Below are positions 38,901 through 51,879 of a DNA stretch of 64,000 nt, in pieces. The notes under the pieces were generated by a model. That model was not told where the DNA came from. It searched no databases and was given only the letters and a program-made list of their open reading frames with translations. Origin of the DNA: Anastatus disparis (Eukaryota > Arthropoda > Insecta > Hymenoptera > Eupelmidae); the NCBI GenBank assembly GCA_017163975.1, contig JAFFSR010000244.1, forward strand, positions 13,021,501 to 13,085,500, given 5' to 3'. Within the stretch, counting starts at the first letter, position 1. Each line of letters begins with the position of its first letter. Position numbers and translations under genes: made by a program.

Positions 38901-40379
38901 TAAATTTTTTCAAATTTTATCAAGCAATTTTTCAATAATTGTATGGATTTTCCCTTGCTATTCTATGAGATAAAAAATATTAAATAAATTCGAGAGAAAA
39001 GAAGTGGGTGGATTTAGCTCAGACTGAAACTGATGATCTTTTATTCACTAAACGTTTCCGCAACTGCGTCATTGCCGGGAGTCCCGTCAATCTTCATATG
39101 CTTTCTTTCTAAGGTATATTTTCTCTCCCCAAAATTTGGGAATTCCCTTTCATAAATTTGTACCCTAGTTTATTTAGTGCGTAAAAAAATAAAGATATAA
39201 GTTTATAAGATGAACATTAGAAATGTGTTTTGTTTTAACTTGAAAGGAAGATTAATAACAATTTACTGAATTGCTGAATTTAATTATTTTGTTAAAAAGA
39301 GGGCGATAAATTACTTTTTCGAAACTCATTTTTTTTATTCTGAAATTGCGACAAATTTTCTTCGTACAGTAATCTTTTCAGGGAGATCGTGAGAAAAGTA
39401 GTTCGTTTATTTACTCCGGAAAAAATATAAAATAAGCGGTTATTCTTAAAAAAATTGTTTATTTTATTTAAGCATTACGTATATATTTTTCAAATTATTA
39501 AACATTTGTAAAAAAATACAAATAATAAAATAGATTTTGTTGAAAAATATGAAAAAATTTTCTATGAAAATCAAGCATGCAGAAATAGCAAAAACGTAAT
39601 TTTTTGATTGATTTTTGCAGTGAAATTTTTTACCATGTGCTGTGTATAAATTTTTCTTTTTACTTCTATTGAGTACACTATAAATTCAAATCAGCCCTAT
39701 ACAACAGCTCAGCTTTGTGAAATAGATACAAGCTTTTTGTAGTTTTACAAGTTTATAAAGTAAAAAAATCAGAGCACTAAAAAATTTATGTACCTTGTAG
39801 TTAAATACCATATATTTTTTTAACATAATAAAGGGCGTATTAACTTTAAAAGGGTAATTTTTTTATTTTTAAAAATTCAGATATTTTTTACTTGTATAAA
39901 GTAAGAAAAAACTTAACAAAACAAGTACTTATTTTCTTGTGATAAAAAGAACATATATCAAAAGTTTTTTCTTTTGAATCATATTTATTTAAAAGGTTGA
40001 TTTAATAAACGTTTTTGAGATTGTTATTAGTAATGCTTTAATTTTCGTTCAACATAATTTTATTTGAAATAATTTTGTATTTTTTTCTAAGGAATTATAT
40101 TTTTCAGGTATAATACCATTTCTCACCCTTTTTTATAACTTTAACATTTACTCTTACTAGTGTAACTATTTTGTTCAAAATTTTAAATATTTTATATGAA
40201 ATAACTTACCAGCAGTTACATCAATACAAGCAATTGTCTGAAATTCGCTCGAATAAAGATTGAATCAATATTTATTGCAAATATCACGAAACACATAGGA
40301 TTTGTTTCTCTGAAATGTACAACTCTTTTTTTTCTTCTCAAGATCTCCTAGAAAGCAACTATACATATCGTTACACGTA
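35963..40379. other. AT-rich DNA without supported genes
   Basis: Extremely AT-rich. It includes the small palindrome at 37512-37550. A 94-codon frame at 38180-38464 is hydrophobic and AT-driven and not convincing. Confidence 0.5.
37512..37550. repeat. Perfect 17-bp-arm palindrome
   Basis: ATAAATTTTATTGTGGA, a 5-bp loop (AATAA), then TCCACAATAAAATTTAT. All arm positions pair. Hairpin of unknown role. Confidence 0.85.
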
Positions 40380-41588
40380 GTCCTCTTCATTTCTCTTTGT
40401 CTTTCTTTCTCTCTGTCTGTTCTCTATCTCCATTGCTCTAAAAGTTAAGCTGATATACTATATACATCCTCTTTCTCGCTTGCACTTGCGTTCTTTAAAT
40501 GCTGTCTTATATGTGTATGTATGAATATGTGTGTATGTGCGCGCGAGAGTGAGAGAAAAAGAGACGTTGGCACGAGTCGGCGCAGAATCGACTATACGAA
40601 GTATAAACCAGCGCCAGAGAGAGCCCCGAAGAGAAGTAGAGGAGAGGAGCACTAACAGCCAGCCCAAGTTGTAAGCAGTGCCCCCACAACTACGCAGTGA
40701 ACGTTGCTTGCTCGATCTTACCGCACACACATGTGTTTTTTCTCTCTCTCTAACAATTATATATATGTACACACATATTAACCGTGTGATTTTACATCTT
40801 AAAACATCGTAATCTTAAGTCTTTAAAGTTTAACATTATTCTACGTAGTTTCCAAAAAAGTACCAAAAAATCTACATTTCTACCTAATTTGATGTTTAAT
40901 TGAAAAGTTTAAATATTGTTTATAACAAACAGTTTTTGGTTATCGAGTGTCCGATGAAGGTTTTTGGTTTTATTTATCAAGTGTGAGTGTTTTTAAAAGA
41001 TTATTATTTGAAAACAGTTTGTGCGCCGGCTTTTCGACCTTCGCTCGTTTGCGGCGCCTCTCGTTGTAACCTTGTGGTTACCACTGCTGTTACTTTATAT
41101 ATCTATATATACATATATATGTGCAAAAATTTTTCTTCTCTCTTTAATAGTGATATTTCTAGGAATTGTTAATTTAACAAAGAAAATGGTAAAAACAATG
41201 TGTACAACATGTGGGCGGTTACCATATACACGCACTTACAACCCACCGGTAATATTATTGTCAACGTTTATAACGATACTTTTAACATTGTCTCCTTATC
41301 CACCTGTAGTATAATACGTGTACGTATGCGCGGTATAACCTAAAAAAAAAATTAACACGCGATAACCCGCCAAATCTAAAACTACCCGTGTACGATATAT
41401 TTATGCGTAAAAAGCAAATGAATTTGTATCGATTTGAAGAAAGAAAAAAATCCTTTATAAAAACGTACTACATCAAATATATCAGTCTGGCATGAAATAG
41501 CGCAACGAGCCAAAAAATCATGTTCTATATAAACGTTCCTCCAGCTCTCTCTCTCGAAAGCCTGCAGCTTGCACATAAACGTTATGTG

Positions 41589-41619
<31 letters not shown>

Positions 41620-42060
41620 TAGATATATATATATGTATTCTCGCGCTAGTAGAAACCTGGAACGAGCTCAAGTATCGACCGCGTATTCTTTTATACCCTG
41701 CAGACGACGCCGATGTCTCCACTAAACTAATATCTCTTTCTTCAAGATTCATTATTTTTCGTTTTTTTTTTGTTTTTAAACTCTTTCAATCTGTAGAATT
41801 GTATTTTTATTATTATTTAAAAAAAAAAATTTTCTAAATGTACATATCGTTATTTATTATATAGAGAGCTTTTAGTATCTAAGCGATGTATGACGTTATT
41901 CTGCAAGTTCGTATATTGCTACGTTGTTATAGGTATTACGTGCTACTAGGGAGCGCGTTTTCTCGATGCTTCCGAAGCTAATATACTGACGCTTATATAC
42001 ACATTTTCTGCATTCTGGCTTTCGCGTTTAGTTATAAGTTTTCCGGGTTTATTTAAGTTA
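40380..42060. promoter_or_regulatory. Largest GC-richer island of the downstream region
   Basis: This is a series of GC-richer blocks. At 40540-40740 there is a TATA-like GTATAAACCAGCGCCAGAG followed by GAGA-type purine runs and AACAGCCAGCCCAAGTT|GTAAGC, a possible donor. At 41020-41080 there is GTGCGCCGGC and TTGCGGCGCC. At 41640-41720 there is CTGCAGACGACGCCGATG. At 41890-42010 there is AGGGAGCGCG. It resembles the island at 1.1-2.4 kb. It may be the promoter and 5' exon of a second transcript or an internal promoter of the same gene. No convincing protein frame is present. Confidence 0.4.
41590..41640. repeat. TA-dinucleotide microsatellite
   Basis: An alternating TA run interrupted by GTATTAGA, likely polymorphic in length. 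It lies between the GC-richer blocks of the island. Confidence 0.8.
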
Positions 42061-42669
42061 TGAAATGAAAAAAAATTCTTTTCTTATTGCTTATTAAAGA
42101 GTAATATGGTGATTATTTGATTTTAGGCTTATTTACATATTTCAGAAATTTCAAATTTTTTTAAATAAATTAAAAATTTTATTTATTAATTAGATTTTCA
42201 TATTGTTTATTATTAAATAATTACAAAATTTATTGTTTAAATTCACGGATCACGTGTTTAATCCTATAGCTATCATTAAAAAACAGTTCTAATTAAATTT
42301 GATGAGGTATTATTTTAAATGTTTAGTTTATGCGTAATTACGTCAATGTGTGATATTTTTTTTACATGAAATTCCAAGTATCAATAAACATGATTTAATT
42401 TCGTTCAACAAATGTACATTCTGTTATATTTGTAAATTATCTATTATGATGCAAGTATAATTTTTAAAGATCTTTTACAAAATAACCAATTCATAATATA
42501 TTCATCTAGTAAAAACACTGCTTAAATCACGTAAACAAAAAAATTACAATTCATATACACTGTGCAACGGTACGTAAACATCAAAAACATAAATAACAAT
42601 ATTTTTTGCTTTACAATAATAATAATAATAATCATAAATACATTGTACACCTAAAAGCCAGTTAACTCT

Positions 42670-42990
42670 CAGAGCTTTGGAACGAGGGAAAGAAAAAAAA
42701 ATATCCGGTTTAAAATGTCAACAGTTGATTTGATCCGCGCCACCCTATTTTTTTCGCTAAAAGTATAACGTAGTATTATAAATGTCTGCTGGTATAACGC
42801 ACCGGAAAACGAGAACATGTCGTTCTCACGTGTTTTTCAGTATATAGACCGGTTCTCCGTCTCTTTCTCACTTATTTTTTTTTACCCTTACGTGTACGCT
42901 ATTGTCAATTGCTGCTATTATTTCGTGCACATTTTTTTTTTTCAAACCAGTGCATTTGATAAGTAGCGGTTTAAGGGTGGGTTTTGACGT
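42670..42990. promoter_or_regulatory. GC-richer island
   Basis: Contains TTGATCCGCGCCACCC, ACGCACCGGAAAACGAG, a near-palindromic GAGAACATGTCGTTCTC and a CT tract. It stands out from AT-rich flanks. Candidate enhancer or noncoding exon. Confidence 0.3.
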
Positions 42991-45540
42991 TAATATTAAA
43001 AGTGATGGATCATTGCAAAGTGGATGAAGAATATGGCATTATCCTATCGAAAATTTTCCGATAATTGTTTAATTTTTACGAGTACGTACATATAGTACAA
43101 ATAATTTTTTAATATGCCTTGATAAGGATTACTCAAATATGTTAAGATAGTTCAAAACATCAACAAAGATTGTACTTATTTAATGACTTATTTTATGCTA
43201 TAAATGTTCTATGTATTTTTTATGCTATAAAATTTTGCTTAAAAAACAATAATATTCAGTGTGTGTTTACATTTTCATTAAAAGTAGTAAAAATTAATTG
43301 AAAATAAAAGAAACATACATTTTTTGATAAATATGAAGAAGTTACAAAAGTTGGCTTATGCCAGAAAAAAAGTTCGAAATACGTTTGAAGTTTAAAAAAC
43401 TTCAGCAACTTTGGAATAGTAAAGTTATATTGTTTGATGTAAAATTGCTTGTTCCAGGAAACCTCAAAGAATAGACTAGGGATTTCATTCAATAAAATAA
43501 ATGAACGATGTTGAATATTATGTACAAATAAAATTTCATATATTTATTGAAATACATAAAATTATAGCTTAAAATTGTGTTAAATAACAATTTTTTTATT
43601 ATTTCAGATTATTTATTGTATTATTTGATTACCAATTTTTAATACAGGAAATTGAACATTTTTATTTTCGAATCGTTTAAACTAAATAACTGAGATATTT
43701 TTTATTTTATTTATAATACATTTACTGACTAAAATGAGAAGTTACTGATTAAAACGTCATTTGGAATTTCCCAATGAACATCAAATGATTGAATATACAG
43801 ACTGTATAAACAAATAATGTATTAAAATGGTAATATTTGTATTAATATTTAAAAATTAAGTTATAATTTTAAATTATTTATTAATATTATAAAGAAATTA
43901 AACGTTTTTAATTCTATCAGAAAACACTTCTTATAATGTAATGATAAAAACTTGAAAAAAAAAAAATTAATGATTTAAAACGTTAATAAATTAAGAAACG
44001 TGTAATGTTGAATATTTTCGAGATAACAAAGTATATCCTTTTGTGTTTGATGAAATAATATGAAGCGTTGCATTGGAATAAATTAAAATCTGAATAAATC
44101 ATTTGTTTTTATAATTAGAACAGTATCAAAAGAGTAATTTTTCAAATTTATAAAGGTTAAACACGGACGATATTTAACCAAAAAAAAAATCCACAAAAGA
44201 GGAGAATATAAAAGTGCGACAATGAAATTTTCAACAGGCAAACTAGGCGCATTTTTCATGTTTCTAGCCATTGTCATATTTCGTGCTGTTGCGCAAACAC
44301 ATTTTTAACACAGCGTAGTAAAACGAATATGAAAATTCTGTTAAGATTACTGCCAAAATATTTGTAAAAAATTACTTTTATAAATAAAATAAATTTTGAG
44401 ATTTGGATTTATCATTTGTTTAACTAATTTGATATATAAAATTAGATGAATCTGTATAATTCATCATTTAAACGCATTTAATTGCTAAAAAGTTCAAATA
44501 ATAAATTGATACTTAATTATTTTGTTGAACTGTGTTTTAAAAGAATTAAATTGAATAAAACGTTTGTTTGAATAAAATATATATATAACTTGAATGCTCA
44601 ATTTCAAGAAGGTACTGTTTTAATATTCTTTCCGTTAATGATTTATAAATTTGAAAATATTCATAAATATGTCATAAGACTATTAAAAGTCAAGAGTTTT
44701 AAGGTTAAATAAAGTCTTAATTGTTGAATTTTCTTAAATATTTTAGAGAATTTCATTTCTTGTGTAACAAATTTTCTCTGTTTATATAATATACATTTTT
44801 AGTTGATTATATCATTTCATATTATTATCGATTATTTATTTGATGCTTACCTCAGTAATAGTTTTACCGTGATTTCATATGGTTATTTTAAGTGTTTAAT
44901 AATTATCAATATTTCTTTAAGATTTTCAACAAGTTTGATTTCAAAATTCAGGATCTTTTTCAAAAATAAAAATATAAAAATTTGTATACATGTTAATCAA
45001 TAGAAAATTATGTGTACATAAAAATTTAAATTAAATTCTTCTATTTAGCAATGTTGATATGAATAGCATAAGTTTAAAATCATGTAAACTGTTTTTAAAG
45101 TTTCCAACGAACATTTCCAAATGAGTCACAATGCGGATAGTCGACATTTAACTCGATCATAATCTTTACGTTCGTATGTTTTGATGCGCAATATGTTTTC
45201 AATTTTGTGCGTAATAATAAATAAAAATAGAAACAATAAATGATCTATTTTTTTAAATTGTTTGCTAATTATTCTAGCGTGTATAATAAATTTATATAAC
45301 ATTTCGAAAATTCATCTTAATTAAATTTTCATTAGTTTTTTGTGGTTTCTACGTTGGCATGATATTGTTTTCACGTTATTTAATTATAATTTAACAAATT
45401 ATGAAGTTTATAAAAATAACCTGAAGTTTAAACGTTAAATAAAATAATCTAACTATACATCTAATAAAGACGTTTAAAATGATATAATTGTAATAATAAT
45501 AATTAAGAGAAATAAAAAAAGAAATCGAGAAATAAGTTAA
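42991..45540. other. AT-rich DNA, nothing recognised
   Basis: Only short low-complexity open frames on both strands. No repeat pairs or RNA genes were recognised. Confidence 0.5.
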
Positions 45541-45624
45541 CCATCCTGCGCCCAATAACGGGATAACTCATCCAGTTTTCCATTTGAATACATGCTTTTC
45601 GATTTAGTGCAGGACGCAGGAGGG
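45541..45624. mobile_element. 84-bp piggyBac-like MITE with TTAA flanks
   Basis: TTAA (45537-45540) precedes CCATCCTGCGCCC, and the far end reads GGACGCAGGAGGG followed by TTAA (45625-45628). The two ends are reverse complements with two mismatches in 13 bp. TTAA duplications and C-rich starts are the hallmark of piggyBac elements. With 84 bp it cannot encode anything and would be a nonautonomous derivative. Confidence 0.7.
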
Positions 45625-45879
45625 TTAAACAATAAATCTATTTATCCAATAAAAAGTTTGACATAATTAAGTTTAGTTTTTAATATTACTATGATTGAAT
45701 CTAAAAAATTTTTAATTTAACGATAGTAATTCAAATGGTTTTACTTACGATTTTGCTATCTTCTTAAACTTTGCAATTGATTATTATTCTAATTTCAGTT
45801 CCACCACAATAAGACCAAAAAAAATGTAGATAAAAATTTAGAAAATCAATAGAAATTATCGAAAATTCGTAACGAAGCC

Positions 45880-46130
45880 GAAGCTCTTTACATCTGGCGT
45901 CCCCCTGTTTCACAAAGCGTGTTTTTTTCTCACGCTCTCCTACGAACATACTAAAATCAATCGATCCGTTAGTCTAGCGAAATCTTGCTTTTATTTTCTT
46001 GTTGTTTATATCTGTACACATTGTTTTTAAAGAGTCTATGCAATCGCAAGGCATGAGAAGTCACGGGAGGTTCATTATTTTCTATGGTAAAGATCTCGAG
46101 GTGAAACGAGAGGTGCCGTAATAAAATTGT
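45880..46130. promoter_or_regulatory. Small GC-richer patch
   Basis: AAGCCGAAGCTCTTTAC, CTGGCGTCCCCCTG and GGTGAAACGAGAGGTGCCG interrupt AT-rich sequence. No open frame. Possible regulatory element. Confidence 0.2.
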
Positions 46131-46809
46131 GATTCTCATTTATATCTTTTTCATTAAGTGTGTTTTCGTTACAGCTGAAAGATTAACTAATATACATAAC
46201 TGTTAAGAATCGATATAACAGCTATTTAGTCACCTGGTAAAAATGTAACTGTCAGAACAATAAACCAGATATAATCTTGAGTTTATTTATTGTATGCTTT
46301 TGATTCTTAACTGGTGGTGAATCATAATGTATAAATAACTTGAGAATCTAAAAAAGTTGTGCATCAAAGAAAGAAGTTTTGGGGAGTTCTTTTTCTTGAA
46401 TGAACAGTGAACAACATAAGCTTTCAAAATTCCTTCCTGCGAAGTAAAAGAGTCGGCCATGCTTTTGGCAGGTTAGTATCTAAAATGGCATTTTTATATT
46501 ATTATTGTTACTAAAGATCTTTGCAAACTGTTGCCCATTTATAATTTTATGTTTATAAACACTTTATCTTATAAAATTTTATCTTTATTTTATAGTTTAT
46601 TTTAAACGTTCTACAAGTAAAGTTAACTATTTTTTTAACTCAAGCTATTAGCGATTATACTAAATAATGAAATCGTAATAGAAAATTTTAATGACATATC
46701 AACACTTTAAAGATCTACGGACTTTTAAGATATAAAAAAGTATAATTACAAAATGATAAATGTATTTAAAGAAAATAAATCCTTTTCCTTACTTAACCAG
46801 TTGACTGGC

Positions 46810-46965
46810 CAAGATATTTTCCAATTTTCATGCCAAAACTGGTATAATCATATTATTTATTAAAATACATAACAATCTATTTTTGGAGTTTTCGGGTATT
46901 TCTGATTTTATTTCTAAACTCAGTTTTTAGTTGATAAACTTCCAAAAGGGGTGAAAAGTGAGAGT
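46810..46965 (+). repeat. Diverged dispersed repeat, copy A
   Basis: Shares ordered words with 59840-59990: ATGCCAAAACTGGT, then ATCTATTTTTGGAGTTTT versus ATTGTTTTTAGGGGTTTT, then AAAAGGGGTGAAAAG versus AAAAAAGGTGAAACG. An old copy of an unidentified element. Confidence 0.45.
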
Positions 46966-46968
46966 TAA

Positions 46969-47274
46969 CTGATAAAAAGGAATCGTAACAGTTAACTCGG
47001 CGAGGTAATTGTTAACGAATGGCGCATTAGAATAGAGAAAAACGACGAAATTTCTATTCATTAGTAATTAAGGAATGGTGGATTTGCCGTAAGTGCTTCA
47101 CAAGTTTAGAAAATTTTTTAGACAGCAAAACATAACCTCAAAGTTACACTTGCAACATTAATTAACGAAATGAATATTTCTTAACTGTTAAGAAATATTT
47201 ATTTGGCTCAACTGTTATGAAAATTTTGGGCCTTAATTCATCACGGCTTAGCTGTTATGATTCCTTTTTGTCAG
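46969..47274. mobile_element. 306-bp inverted-repeat (MITE-like) element
   Basis: The left end CTGATAAAAAGGAATCGTAA continues with CAGTTAACTCGG. The right end in reverse complement is CTGACAAAAAGGAATCATAA, continuing CAGCTAAGCCG. About 33 bp of terminal inverted repeat with few mismatches. The interior is noncoding and contains several AACTGTTAAGAAAT-type words. No obvious target duplication. Confidence 0.7.
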
Positions 47275-47299
47275 TGTTGAGGGTGAAATTTTTTTTTGT

Positions 47300-47800
47300 A
47301 TACATATATGATACAAATTAGTCAACCGAATAAGAAAAAGTGTATTAGATGTAAATTCATGACCTAGGTTTTGATGTATAGATTATGTTCTCTGTTGCGA
47401 GAATGTGATTGGTTAATAGTTTAAATGTAAGATTGGATATGGGAATATAATTTAAAATATTGTAAAAATTGATCGAATAGGAGAAATAAAGCACAAATAA
47501 AACTCTGATTTTAAGTATAAAAAAATATATTCTTTATATTTATATTATAAGTGTTGAGTTGTTTGGTTGTACATAAATTGAAGATTGTACTGTAGTGTCT
47601 GAAGACCTGAATTAGACTGTCTCGTTCCTTTAGCCCTTTCAGCCCCTTTCCTTCGAGCTGTTCCGCATGTCCACTTTTCTTTTAGACCTCATATATTTAG
47701 ACCTCTAGGTTTTCCCCAGGTTATATTGTTGTCTACTACGAGGGCTACTACTATAAAAATCATGTGTTGCCTGTCCCTTGCTTATTCAATTATGATCATT
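47300..47800. other. Higher-complexity noncoding patch, possible LTR fragment
   Basis: Balanced composition at 47580-47780 (for example CCCTTTCAGCCCCTTTCC) and an AATAAAGCACAAATAAAACT segment near 47484 that resembles a polyadenylation region. Such a layout can be a solo LTR. I found neither matching ends nor a target duplication. Confidence 0.2.
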
Positions 47801-47948
47801 TATGATATTAGTGCTGTGCATAGATGTGTAAATTCTTTGCAGGGATAATGCGCAGCTTTCAATATAATTCTATCTTTGTTTAAGTAATATTGATTAGATA
47901 GAAACTTTTTTTTAAACGAACAGATAGCATATAAAACATTAATTAGAA

Positions 47949-48122
47949 CCCTGATAGAAAATTGAGCATATTTTGGGTAGAATTCCTGATCAACGGAAAG
48001 TTAAAATGACACTTATCTAAAAATTTTATTCAAAGAATTTCCATAGAATTTCTAGATAAGTGTCATTTTAACTTTCGTCGACCAGAAATTCTACTTAAAA
48101 CATGCTTAATTTTCTACCAGGG
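47949..48122. mobile_element. 174-bp CCCTGGTAGAAA fold-back element
   Basis: Left arm 47949-48023 (CCCTGATAGAAAATTGAGCA onward) and right arm about 48048-48122 (in reverse CCCTGGTAGAAAATTAAGCA) are near-perfect reverse complements including AAGTTAAAATGACACTTATC. They are separated by about 24 bp. Same ends as at 30593 and 55624-58792. Noncoding. Confidence 0.8.
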
Positions 48123-51100
48123 AAAATTCAGGTAGTAAACAAAAATTATATTTGTATATAAAATATAACTTATATTTAGCCGAAAAAGTGCTTTAGACAA
48201 GAACATACATATTTTGTGTGCTATCTGAGTTTGTTGGTAAACACTTCAGCTTAACTTATTATTTCTTCTTATATCTTGAATATAAGTACTGATTTATATC
48301 AAACATTTAAGCACCATATATGATTGGAGTCATGCAATCAAATCCAGTATAAAACGAGGAGATTTCCGGAAACAGGCTCTCAACATATGAAATTTTTCAG
48401 ATCTTTTAATTTTCTTCTCTATTTTTTGAGACCCGCAGAATGGTGGAAAACTTGAAAATCCAAAAAAATTTATAAACTGAAAGCATAATTTGTAAACTAC
48501 GAAATGGAATTTAACCCAACCTCCTTATACTTGCCCTAAAGAGAATATATTTGTTTTATGGAAGGATATTTATGAATGTTTATACGAAGGAATCAAATGA
48601 ATTGTTAACTCTTCGCAACTACGCAATTTACTTTTGTAAATCACTGCAACATATGCCTAAGTGAAAAGAATGTAACATTGAAACGACTTACTCATCTGTG
48701 AACAATGAAATATAATTAATTTTTATAACGATAATAAAATATTACCATTTTTTACGAAGTGAATAGCGTATCGGTTGATTAAAATTTCATATATTAAGAA
48801 AAAAAACATTTAAAATTACAATAGTTTTTTGTAAAAATTATAATACTAAAAAGCTGCTACAAATTGTCATGGTAGACAAAAATTACTATACTTCATGGTA
48901 AAATTTGTTAAAAACAAAAACTATTGTCTTTAGAGAATTTTTTCATAAATTATGGTCATTTTCGGTCATAATGGAAATCTACGGTTGCTATACAGTATTG
49001 TACAAGCTATTCTACTTTTCTCTTCGTGCACAAATTACTGCATAGATGCATCATTCTTTGGCATAAAGATAATGTTCATTTTATTGTTAATTTGAATCAT
49101 TTTATTTTAATTCAGATAATATTTTTGTTTGTTCAAGAAGAAATTAAAAATAGAAATGCTGTAACTTATCATATGAATACATAAATTTATGATCTTTATT
49201 CCTCGTGAAAAGAACATTTTTTAACATAGAATACTCATTAGTCATATTTCTAGAAATTGAAGCTAATTATTAATCTACGTTTTCGATGCATTTATAAGTT
49301 ATTCTATCTTATCTTTTTTACTTTTTTCGAAGCTAGTAATAAATAATTATCAATTACAATTGATAATTATTTATTACTATGAATTGTAAAAGAATTTAAT
49401 GTTTATCTTTTTACTTAATAGTTTCGTTAGAACATTTATTGTTATATAAAAGTTTATCTATTCGACAAGCGATATCTAATATCTGCTAATAAAAAAGTTA
49501 AGCATTCTTTATTGAATTCATTGTTTATAGCCAATTTTTAGTCATCATGAAACGTTTTAATGGCATCATTTTATTGAATTTTTTATTTCTTAAATCACTT
49601 TTTTTAATTGTTGAACAATTTTTATATGCATTTTTTGATCCTTAACTTAAAACCTTTCACAATTTAATTTCCATTAGTAACAAATAAGTTTTTAATTGAA
49701 AACGAAGAGAATCAATTGAAAACTGAGCTTTGTTTAAAACAACCAATTGACATGGATTCTACCATTCGAATTGTACAATAGTCACGTTTAATTAACAACC
49801 AAAAAGTACTTTTAATTTAAATATTTTACCGAGAAAATAAATTTTATATACGAAATTATTTCAATACCTTTATTAACCATATAATTAGTTTTATATTTAC
49901 AATGAGACTTTCGAATAATTTCAAGTGAAATAATCACGGGACATTAAAGAAAATCTTAATTGTCAATTTAGTGGCGATAATACAATTTTAGGTTAAATCT
50001 TTACGTAATGGCATCTTATAAAGTATCGAAAGGGCAATTTCTCTCTGGTATATATCCACAATGTTTGTAGAGGTCCTCAATAAAGCGAAAAGAAGTGCTT
50101 CGTCATGAGTATTTTTGCAAGGTGATTTCATTGCCAGTCATGTAATCTTTCACTTCTTTGTCTTGCACGTCCTACACATTAAATCACCTAACTTACCAGA
50201 TTTCTACGAGTATATGCTGCCTGTGATGTATACTGAAAAAACTTATTAACTTGAAGCTTTAGCTGAATCTCAAATCAAATTAGGTTTGATTGGTTTATGA
50301 AATATAAATCACGACGTATACTAACAAATGAATTGTCTTATTATACCCAAAAATATGTGACGACCACTTAACGGGATGTCGGAGCTTCTGGAATCTAGTT
50401 TTGCTTTTTTATTTTATTGATGTATTTTTAAATTTATAATTTAAACAAATATAATTACTTGTTCGCACTAAAGCTATGTTAATACAATAATTTTTGTTAA
50501 AATAGAAAAACATTTGGGCTTTTTTTCATAAACTTGGATTGGAAATTAGATATCAAGCTCGAGAAACCTAACCTTAAAATACAATAAATTAAAAATTTGT
50601 ATATAACTTTTTATGTATAGTATTTTCGTGATTTTCTTGAGTTGTTCGCACTCGAATTTGATCTTACAAATTTTTTATTGTAACGAAAAAACTCGATTAA
50701 ACGCATCGTTTACTCATAAACTAGAATTGGAAATATTATTAGAAGGGGGGCAGCTTCATCATGCCCTCAAGTATTTCAAGTTACATAGTAACAAAAAAGT
50801 TATTATTCTATTTGCCATGCATTTTAAGAGAACTTCGAAAGGATTAATTTCTATAAAATAAATTTTTATCATAAGTCATACTTTAAAATCAATTAAAATT
50901 TCTATGATTTCAATCGAAATGAATGTCATAATTTCAAAATTCATACCTGTTATTAACGCAAACTGAAATTTAACATCGTAGTAAATATTCTAATTACCAT
51001 ATTATCTTTTAGAACATTTAAGATTACGTTTTGAAACATAACCTTCAATGTTCTAAGTCTAACCTTAAATCTTCTTACTTTTTTTAAAAGCAACTAAAAA

Positions 51101-51879
51101 TAGTTTAAAATAATTCAAATGAAGTTTAATTAAAATATTTTATTCTAAATGAACTCATATTTACGAATTTGCATAAATTAAAATTTTAATAGAAATATCA
51201 TGCCATAGAATCTAATAAATTGGAAAGATAAATTGAAGTTGAAACGATTATTCAATATATACATTTTTTAATACCGTAAATGAATATTGAAGTTAATATA
51301 TCCAACTTCGTAAAATCATATGTCTATATCTTTTTGATTACATAAATTTATACTGATAAGCCAAATTTCAAGCTCTGTTTTATCTCAAACTTTCACAACT
51401 ACCTTAATTTAATTGTACACTTGATAAAATATTCTAAAAATCGTTTTTTCTTCAATTAATATTAAAATAATTAATCAAATTCCTTTGAGTGTAATTAAAA
51501 TCAAGATTCGAAAAAGAAATAAATATTGATTTTTTGCGATTGACCGTTTATCAAATTGCTAACTGAAAAATCATTTACTTTTTAAATAAACAAGCTTAAT
51601 TAAAAAGTTTGCACTATCATAACTAAAGTTATGTCAGACCGAAAATATTTGTAAGAATTTATGTAACAATAACATCCAGTTTAATGTTCTTTTACCATTT
51701 CGAAAATCATTAAAGATCGAAGTTTAAATTCTTTGCAGTCTCTCCAGTCAAAAAGATAAAGGGAAAAAAAGCGCTCCATATTACTAAGAATTGCGTTATA
51801 AATACGCAAACAAAAAAAAAAGTAAGCCAACGTTGGAACATTAAGGCGTGGAAGGAACGTACACATATTTTTACAGTGA
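48123..51879. other. AT-rich DNA without supported genes
   Basis: Includes one perfect palindrome (49334-49379). An 82-codon frame at 50613-50861 is not recognised and lies in ordinary AT-rich sequence. I do not call it a gene. Confidence 0.5.
49334..49379. repeat. Perfect 22-bp-arm palindrome
   Basis: TAGTAATAAATAATTATCAA plus TT on the left pairs fully with 49358-49379, with only a 2-bp centre. Cruciform-prone AT hairpin of unknown role. Confidence 0.85.

Noticed and set aside
47484..47800. Solo LTR of a retrotransposon
   Set aside because: Suggestive polyadenylation-like sequence, but no TG...CA ends, target duplication or second copy could be found by eye.
50613..50861. 82-codon + strand frame
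   Set aside because: No domain, ordinary AT-rich context, no island or splice evidence.
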